Source: Stromatinia cepivora
Taxonomy: Eukaryota > Ascomycota > Leotiomycetes > Helotiales > Sclerotiniaceae
Direction: 5' to 3'
Assembly: GCA_014898415.1 (NCBI GenBank)
Contig: RCTD01000008.1
Coordinates: 1,612,001-1,676,000 of the forward strand
DNA: 64,000 nucleotides
The notes under the pieces were generated by a model. That model worked only from the letters and a program-made list of their open reading frames with translations, had not been told where the DNA came from and searched no databases. Shown here piece after piece: positions 57,801-64,000 of the stretch. A program made the position numbers and the translations under genes. Numbering within the stretch: position 1 is the first letter of the stretch; each line of letters opens with the position of its first letter.

Positions 57801-60800
57801 CCTTTCTGAACATCATAAGAGTATCATAGACCAAATGAGAGCACAGTCACAACTGAAGAACGTTCAGGCTACCGAAGATTGGAAGGACAAACGCCGTAGA
57901 GATGCAGAAGAAAAGAAGAAGCGTGATGCAGCAGCTATTGCGCAAGCAAAAGCCCTTCGTGCCCCAACGGCGTTAGTAAAGGGTGAAGGATCTGGTCTGA
58001 AGAACTTGAGTGGTGTAGCAGGCAAAGATCATGCGCCTGTTCGAAGTGAGATAATGGTGGGATCATCAGACGAAGATTCGGATGATGATGATGATGGTTC
58101 CGACACGAACTCACTTTTCAGTAAAAGCCGGGAGACTTCGAAGATAGTCAAAGAGTATGAAGAAAGCAGGAAAAAAGCTCTTTTACAAGCCGCGGCGGGT
58201 CCAGTACGAAAGACCAAGAAGGTGTACTCCAAGAAGGATCTTCGTGCTCGTTTAGAGCCAAACATGGATATCATATATCTCGAGCTACTCAATTGGGACA
58301 TCTTCCATGAGGGCGAGGATCCTCCAAGCAACAATGTTTGCAGGAAGATTGCGAACAGCTTCCTCGACCTCGGACTCTATAAGGATACCTTCAAGCCTTT
58401 GCTCATATCGGAAGTATGGCGATCATTACTAACAGCAAAGGAAGAGAACAACTATAAGCCTATAGAAATAAAGGTTCTGAATCGTTTGTCTGTTGATAAG
58501 TTTATGGAAGTTAGCACTACTATGTCGATTTCCAATCAAAGAGACCTCATGGTGTACCAACAGGACATTGTACTCCTTTCTAAAAGCTCGAATCCACTTC
58601 AAGATAAGCAAGCGCCACATTGCCTAGCACGCGTTTTCAGGACAACCCGTAAGCGTGATGCAGTGGAAGTCACATACAGAGTTAGTAGGGATATTAGCCC
58701 TGAACTTTTGAATTGTTTTGTGCCCAACGGCAAATTACATACCCTCAAAATTACTGATATGACGACAACTTTGCGAGAGTTTGCAGCCCTGAGCAGTCTC
58801 GAATACTACGACTTATGCACCGAAATTCTGGAGGCAAAGCCTTCTCCGTTACAAAAATATTCCGATGAAAAGGTTGCTTCGATTGCGACCAGGTATAAGC
58901 TCAATAATGGGCAAGCTAAAGCTATTTTGTCCGCAAATGATAATGATGGTTTTACTTTGATTCAAGGGTATGTATTGGATTATATTCTGCTTCCAATCGC
59001 ACTGCTAACAGTACCAGTCCTCCGGGATCAGGAAAAACTAAGACTATTATCGCGATGGTCGGTGCTTTACTCTCACAAGTGCTTCAGCAGCAAGCACAAC
59101 AGGTTGGCTTCAGGCCACAAGGTCAAAATGGCGGCGCAGGCGCCCAAGCCCAAGCACCTAAGAAAAAGCTACTTATCTGCGCTCCCAGTAATGCTGCTGT
59201 TGATGAATTGGTCCTCCGGTTGAAGGAGGGAATCTTACCTCTCACCGGCTCTCATCAAAAGATTAACGTCATCCGTGTCGGGCGAAGTGATGCCATCAAT
59301 TCTACCGTGAAGGATGTCACGCTTGATGAATTGGTTAGGATCAAGCTCGAAGGGGACCAAGAATCCAAAAAAGGTCAATTGAATGACCGGGAGAAGCTAC
59401 ACAGAGAAGCAGGGCTTATAAAAGAGAGACTCAATGTCATAAGGCCTGAAATGGAGAAATGCCGTGCGGAAGGTGACAAAACCTCGGAAAACAAACTGCA
59501 AAGAGAGTTCGACGAGCTTAAGCGGAAGCAAGCACACATTGGTAACAAAATCGATGAAGATAAGGAAAGTGACAACAAGGTTCGACAAAATGAGATCAGT
59601 AGACGTCATTTTACGCAGGAGATTATCGATGGCGCCCATGTTCTGTGTGCTACACTCAGTGGATCTGGACATGATTTTCTAAGGAATGTTAATGTTGAGT
59701 TCGAGACGGTTATTATTGACGAGGCTGCTCAGTGTATTGAACTCAGCGCTCTTATACCTCTCAAGTATGGTGCTACAAAATGTATTTTGGTCGGAGATCC
59801 TGAGCAACTGCCTCCAACAGTCCTCTCACGACTGGCAAAGAGTTATGGCTACGAACAGAGTCTTTTCGTTCGAATGCAGCGGAACCATCCTCAAGATGTT
59901 CACCTACTCGATACTCAGTATCGTATGCATCCCGAAATCAGTCGATTTCCAAGTCAACAGTTTTATAACAGTCGTCTCGTTGATGGTGATGGAATGGCAC
60001 AATTACGGGTTCAGCCATGGCATGCAAGTTCCATTCTTGGACCTTATCGATTCTTTGATGTTGTGGGTGTTCAAAGCAAGGAAACCAAAGGGCATTCACT
60101 CATCAACGTACCCGAGTTGAATGCTGCTATCCAGCTTTATCAACGACTTAAGACAGATTACAGATCTTATGATTTCAGAGGTAAAATCGGTATTATTACA
60201 ACCTACAAGGCTCAATTGAACGAGCTTAAACGACGTTTTGGTGCGAAATTCGGAGACGAAATCTTCGAAGAGATTGAATTTAATACGACTGATGCTTTCC
60301 AAGGTCGAGAGCGAGAGATCATCATATTTTCTTGTGTTCGTGCCAAGGCTTCGGGAGGTATTGGTTTCTTGAACGATATCCGACGTATGAACGTGGGACT
60401 GACTAGAGCCAAATCATCCTTGTGGGTTCTAGGAGATTCCAGGGCATTGGAGCAAGGTGAATTTTGGAACAGGCTTATTCAAGACGCCAGAAGTCGTAGC
60501 AGATATACAAGTGGCGATATCATGGGACTGCTATCGAAGCCGACGTCTAAGGATGCACCAGCGATAGACTATTCACAGTTATCCTCTAATATCAATGGCA
60601 ATATCTCTAGGCGGTCATCTGAGAAGAGCGACAGCGATATCGACATGACAGATGCGCCACAAAATCAAAGTTCACGAGGATCAGGATCAGGATCGGGTAG
60701 TAGTAGCACAACACCGGTGGATAGCCATGGTAGGATGACACCGATAAATGTCGAGACGACCGAGCAGAGAAAGAGGCCTAGAGAACAAGAACCTCAAAGA

Positions 60801-61144
60801 GAGAATATTCCGAAAAAGCAAAAGGTAAGTCAACGAAAGACTGGCGTGGTACATTCGCAATTTCTTTCAGCATAGGTTTGTATTTTGTTAACTCCCATAG
60901 ATTCAACCCCCGGAAGTAGATCATGCACCACCAGCCTCTGCCATAGTCAATCGGGGCTCAACAAAAAATCGAACCTCAGCGAAGTGCTCAAAAAATAGAT
61001 CTAGAAGCTGCACTTCAAGCACAGCAGGCAAGTAAAGCTGCTACGGCAGCGACACGTACACCAAAGCCTAATCTACCCCCTCCTCCGCGCAGAAAGGCGC
61101 CGGCGGACCCCTTTATTCAGCGTAAACCACCCAAAAGAAAGTGA
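54839..61144 (+). CDS. sen1: Sen1-type RNA/DNA helicase (transcription termination)
   Basis: Four exons (54839-55254, 55302-58967, 59018-60824, 60947-61144; introns 47, 50 and 122 nt) give about 2028 aa, the usual size for Sen1. The N-terminal 1000 residues form the helical Sen1 domain that contacts RNA polymerase II. An acidic and basic linker (SSDEDSDDDDDGSD) follows. The UPF1-like SF1B helicase core has Walker A GPPGSGKT (1361-1368, split by intron 2), APSNAAVDEL, DEAAQ (1595-1599), GDPEQLPPTVLS, DTQYRMHPEIS, QGRERE (1789-1794) and NVGLTRAKSSLWVLG. Sen1 unwinds R-loops and ends non-coding transcripts. The C-terminus (PADPFIQRKPPKRK) looks like a nuclear localisation signal; it depends on the acceptor at 60946. 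Confidence 0.94.
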
Positions 61145-62455
61145 GGGAAGCATGGATCTATTTATTGATATTTTTTTCAAAGGTTGGGACACTGCATAAT
61201 TTGGCGCAACAAAATATTAGCATGGCGAAGTGTGAGACAAGTGGGAATCATTTTCTTTTTCGTAGATCTGATAGATCTTAGAGGGTAGAAAATAGTTGCA
61301 TCTTGGTGATTGTGACAGCTTTAAAACGCATCTCAGAAAGCCAAAAAGGCTAGAGCTTGAATTGATCTTTTATCAGTTTGATGACCCTGGATACTTTCAA
61401 CGATCAGAATCCCAAGGTAAAATCTCTGCACAAAATTCAACGATTGGACGGCTTCATCAGTAGTCTTCCATAAAAGCCATTTACTGCCGGCAGCTCTTCT
61501 GCACTCTTTTGGCTTGTTATCATCATGTCTCACAATTTCCCAATTTCCCAAGTCTCACACATACATATACGTAACAGGTAAAGACTGTGCGTAATTTATA
61601 ATCGAGATATAGAGATATGGAGATATAGTCAAGCTCTCCACAAAAGTCGCTTAGGGCACTATCCAGCGTTCTTGCGTTTATAGATCAAACCTTGCCTAAT
61701 TTGGCTCCACAAGGTTTACTAAGTAAGAGTTTAGTGGACTTCTGGTTTTGGAGGCATTTTAAATTGAAAAATTTGAGAAGCTATTAAGTGATAGATTTTT
61801 GTTTAAATTGGGTTATAATATTTAGTATAGCAAGTCGCCAAAGGAGAGAGAGAAATGCATGTCTGATGGCGACTTCACTAGAGACCTCGAGAGGTACAAA
61901 TTCGGATCATAACCGAAAAAAGTATCTATGGCCATAAATGCGTTATCATAAAGTCAAGTATTCATCATCATTACCATCATCCCGTCTTTCATTCGAAACT
62001 AAACGTTCTGCCGGGACAATCTATCCATGACTTTGTCACCAAAAAAGTGGCAGATCTCCAAGATGTACTTTTAGTGCCGCATTAGACTCCACCTGACGAC
62101 ATTAGGTTGCAGGCAGGGACATGCTTTCTCCTTGCATCGCGTTGCTAGGGTAAATCTGGGCCACCAACCTCTACCTCTAAAATGGTCTAGATATAACGAT
62201 ATAACAATGTTGATATCCTTCCCTGTCCTCCAACCAAGATCTGATTTCATTTTCAATTTGAAGAACTTATCATGTCCATTTTTGAGGACTGCTTTGTTAG
62301 CTGATGTCACTTGAAGTAGCTTGGTGCATTTAGAGCTTCAGCGAAACCATGTCAATGTAATGAGCTTTTGGTATGTCTACTTCAAGATAAGCTTTCCCAG
62401 TTACGGAAACTCACAGGTTCTGTCTAACATGACTTCACTATAGACATTCATCAAA
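61145..62455. other. Intergenic, nothing recognised
   Basis: 1.3 kb of AT-rich sequence after SEN1. No coding-like frame, repeat or RNA gene recognised. Confidence 0.5.
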
Positions 62456-64000
62456 ATGAATTCAGCAATTGGCAGTAGAACCCCACCACCACATTTGGTA
62501 GATATTAAATCCCCAAGACCTCAGTCCATGGGACCACCACAATCCATCAATCCTAGACTATTATCACACCGCCAAACGAGCAGGTCTCATAATCATGGCT
62601 CGATTGATACTATTCCCGAGCTGAGGAGATTTAACAGTTCGGGTACCAAATCAAGTGTGAAAATGACACCTCATCAAACGGCCAGTCAAAGTTACGTATC
62701 TTCGGATACGATACCATTACGGCGTGAAAGAGAAACCATGAAGGATTTATCTGACTTTCTCATGTCATATGATCCTCCGGCGCATAATCTAGTCGCTCCT
62801 CCACAAGCCACTCCACGGAAAAAGTTTGGCCTTCTTCGCAGGAAACAGAAGAGAGTGCCAAAGTCTAATCAGTTCCTGAAACTTCCCGATACTGCTATTG
62901 CGGCCAAGACTCGTCAGGGTGTGCAATATATAGCAATTTCGATACCACTAGAGCACGATTATCTAGGACAAATGCCAACACCTCCAGAGCCTGGGTCGAA
63001 ATTAGAACGTGCTCCGACACATGATACGGTGCCAGTTGTCGTCTACAAACCAGTTTATAACGCCGGGCAGTCAATGACGCCTCCACCTGATTCTCCTGTG
63101 CTCGAGAGGAAAACATCGATCTCCAAAAGAAGTACCTGGGGACCAGGCACTTTGACTAAAGTAATTACGAAGCCAGGATCTGAAGAAATCGTGCTTCAAA
63201 ATGGATATATTCAGCGAACTAGTCAGGTGTACACCCCTACTGGAAGTATTTATCATGATGCTTCAGAGACACGATCTCGACCCCATTCATCGAAAACAAT
63301 TCCCTCATCTGGCCCACCACTCAAAGTATCCTTAACAGATAACTGTCGAGCAAACTCCCTCAACTCCGTGAGCCGTCCAATCTTATGGAGACACAGATCT
63401 GATGGACCTCTAAGAGTAATAAACAGAACACCCTCTCCCGATGTCAAACCTACCTATCAGACCCACAAAATAGTCAAATCGATTTCAACTATTCATAGTG
63501 TTGCAACCACTGGAACAGGCATCAGACAATCTCTAAAATCTACGCCCGATAGTATCAATACGAATTCATCGATGCCAGCAATTTTTGGTACGGCTGAGAC
63601 GATCGATCTTCAGAGCTTTATAGGCACTACACCAGGGCCATCTCTTGCTTCACCTCAAAGTGAAAAAATAGTACAGTTTCCTGCGATTGGTTCAGAAGAG
63701 CCTGGAAACGTGCCCGCGAATCAAGCTACAAGTCCAATAACAATTTCGTCCCCCCAAAAGTCCGCAAAGTGGTAGTAATGAGAGGCAAGCAGTTCAAGCA
63801 ACAGAAATGAGTCGTCGCGAAAAAGTAAGAGCAAGAAAGGAGAGAGACTTAGCTTCGCTCCGCTTCAAGAACTCAAACTTGGATAAAATAACCACAAACG
63901 AGATATCCACTCAATCCATCTCAGAAAAATCTCCCAAAACCGAGGTTGGGCCATCATCCCCCTCAAGCCCAAACTCCAAATACATCGAACCTCCAGCTCG
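62456..64000 (+). CDS. Ser/Pro-rich hypothetical protein, cut by the right edge, with a frame change
   Basis: The ATG at 62456 opens a 439-codon frame ending in TAG at 63773-63775. It is rich in Ser, Thr and Pro, with no membrane segment and two basic patches (KKFGLLRRKQKR; ERKTSISKRS), and looks like an intrinsically disordered regulatory protein. The +1 frame opens just before (stop at 63738-63740) and continues unbroken to the window end with NERQAVQATEMSRREKVRARKERDLASLRFK, a basic element I have seen in several fungal proteins. The two frames overlap only around a run of six C (63750-63755). Removing one C would join them. I found no intron with consistent phase. Function unknown. Confidence 0.7.

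Noticed and set aside
1..64000. tRNA, rRNA, CRISPR array, complete transposon or secondary-metabolite cluster
   Set aside because: I looked for GTTCRA-type T-loops, spaced direct repeats, transposase or reverse-transcriptase motifs and PKS/NRPS motifs and saw none that I could support by eye.

Overview
The window is nuclear DNA of a filamentous ascomycete. Genes are split by short introns (about 47-170 nt, GT-AG with CTRAC-like branch sites), intergenic DNA is AT-rich and full of microsatellites, and the proteins are typically fungal (Sen1, Mcm1-type MADS, SUR7/PalI, fungal ZIP and Ctr transporters, peroxisomal malate synthase ending in SKL). Overall protein character suggests Leotiomycetes, possibly Sclerotiniaceae, but that is an impression and no marker gene fixes it.

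Layout. 0-16 kb: the tail of a cut-off gene, an MFS transporter (2.0-3.7 kb), remains of a small membrane-protein gene (4.9-5.6 kb), a GNAT acetyltransferase (minus, 7.8-8.6 kb), a SUR7/PalI-family four-TM protein (9.6-10.7 kb), a stretch of unresolved exon-like pieces on the minus strand (11.8-13.8 kb), and a GT92 glycosyltransferase-like protein (15.5-16.6 kb). 18-28 kb is rich in metal and carbon functions: a Ctr copper transporter, a heavily decayed BIM1/X325-like copper-protein gene 1.8 kb downstream of it, malate synthase, and a ZIP zinc transporter. 28-38 kb is gene-poor and pyrimidine-rich, carries a long (TTTTTTA)n array, and holds only a Tsp3-like tetraspanin. 38-64 kb is gene-dense: an Mcm1-type MADS protein, a NIPA-like transporter, V-ATPase subunit E, a large protein possibly related to the Smc5/6 loader Nse6/SLF2, a Dnf1/2-type lipid flippase, the Sen1 helicase, and the start of a Ser/Pro-rich protein cut by the right edge.

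Most genes are unlinked housekeeping functions and do not form an operon or a secondary-metabolite cluster. The most notable points are: (i) the V-ATPase subunit E gene appears to need an AT-AC intron next to a 9-nt micro-exon to restore the conserved protein; (ii) the BIM1/X325-like pseudogene beside a Ctr copper transporter looks like a broken copper-acquisition pair; (iii) the last gene changes frame at a C6 run. Splice sites were assigned by eye from frame, consensus and protein-family continuity. I found no complete transposon, CRISPR array, tRNA or rRNA.
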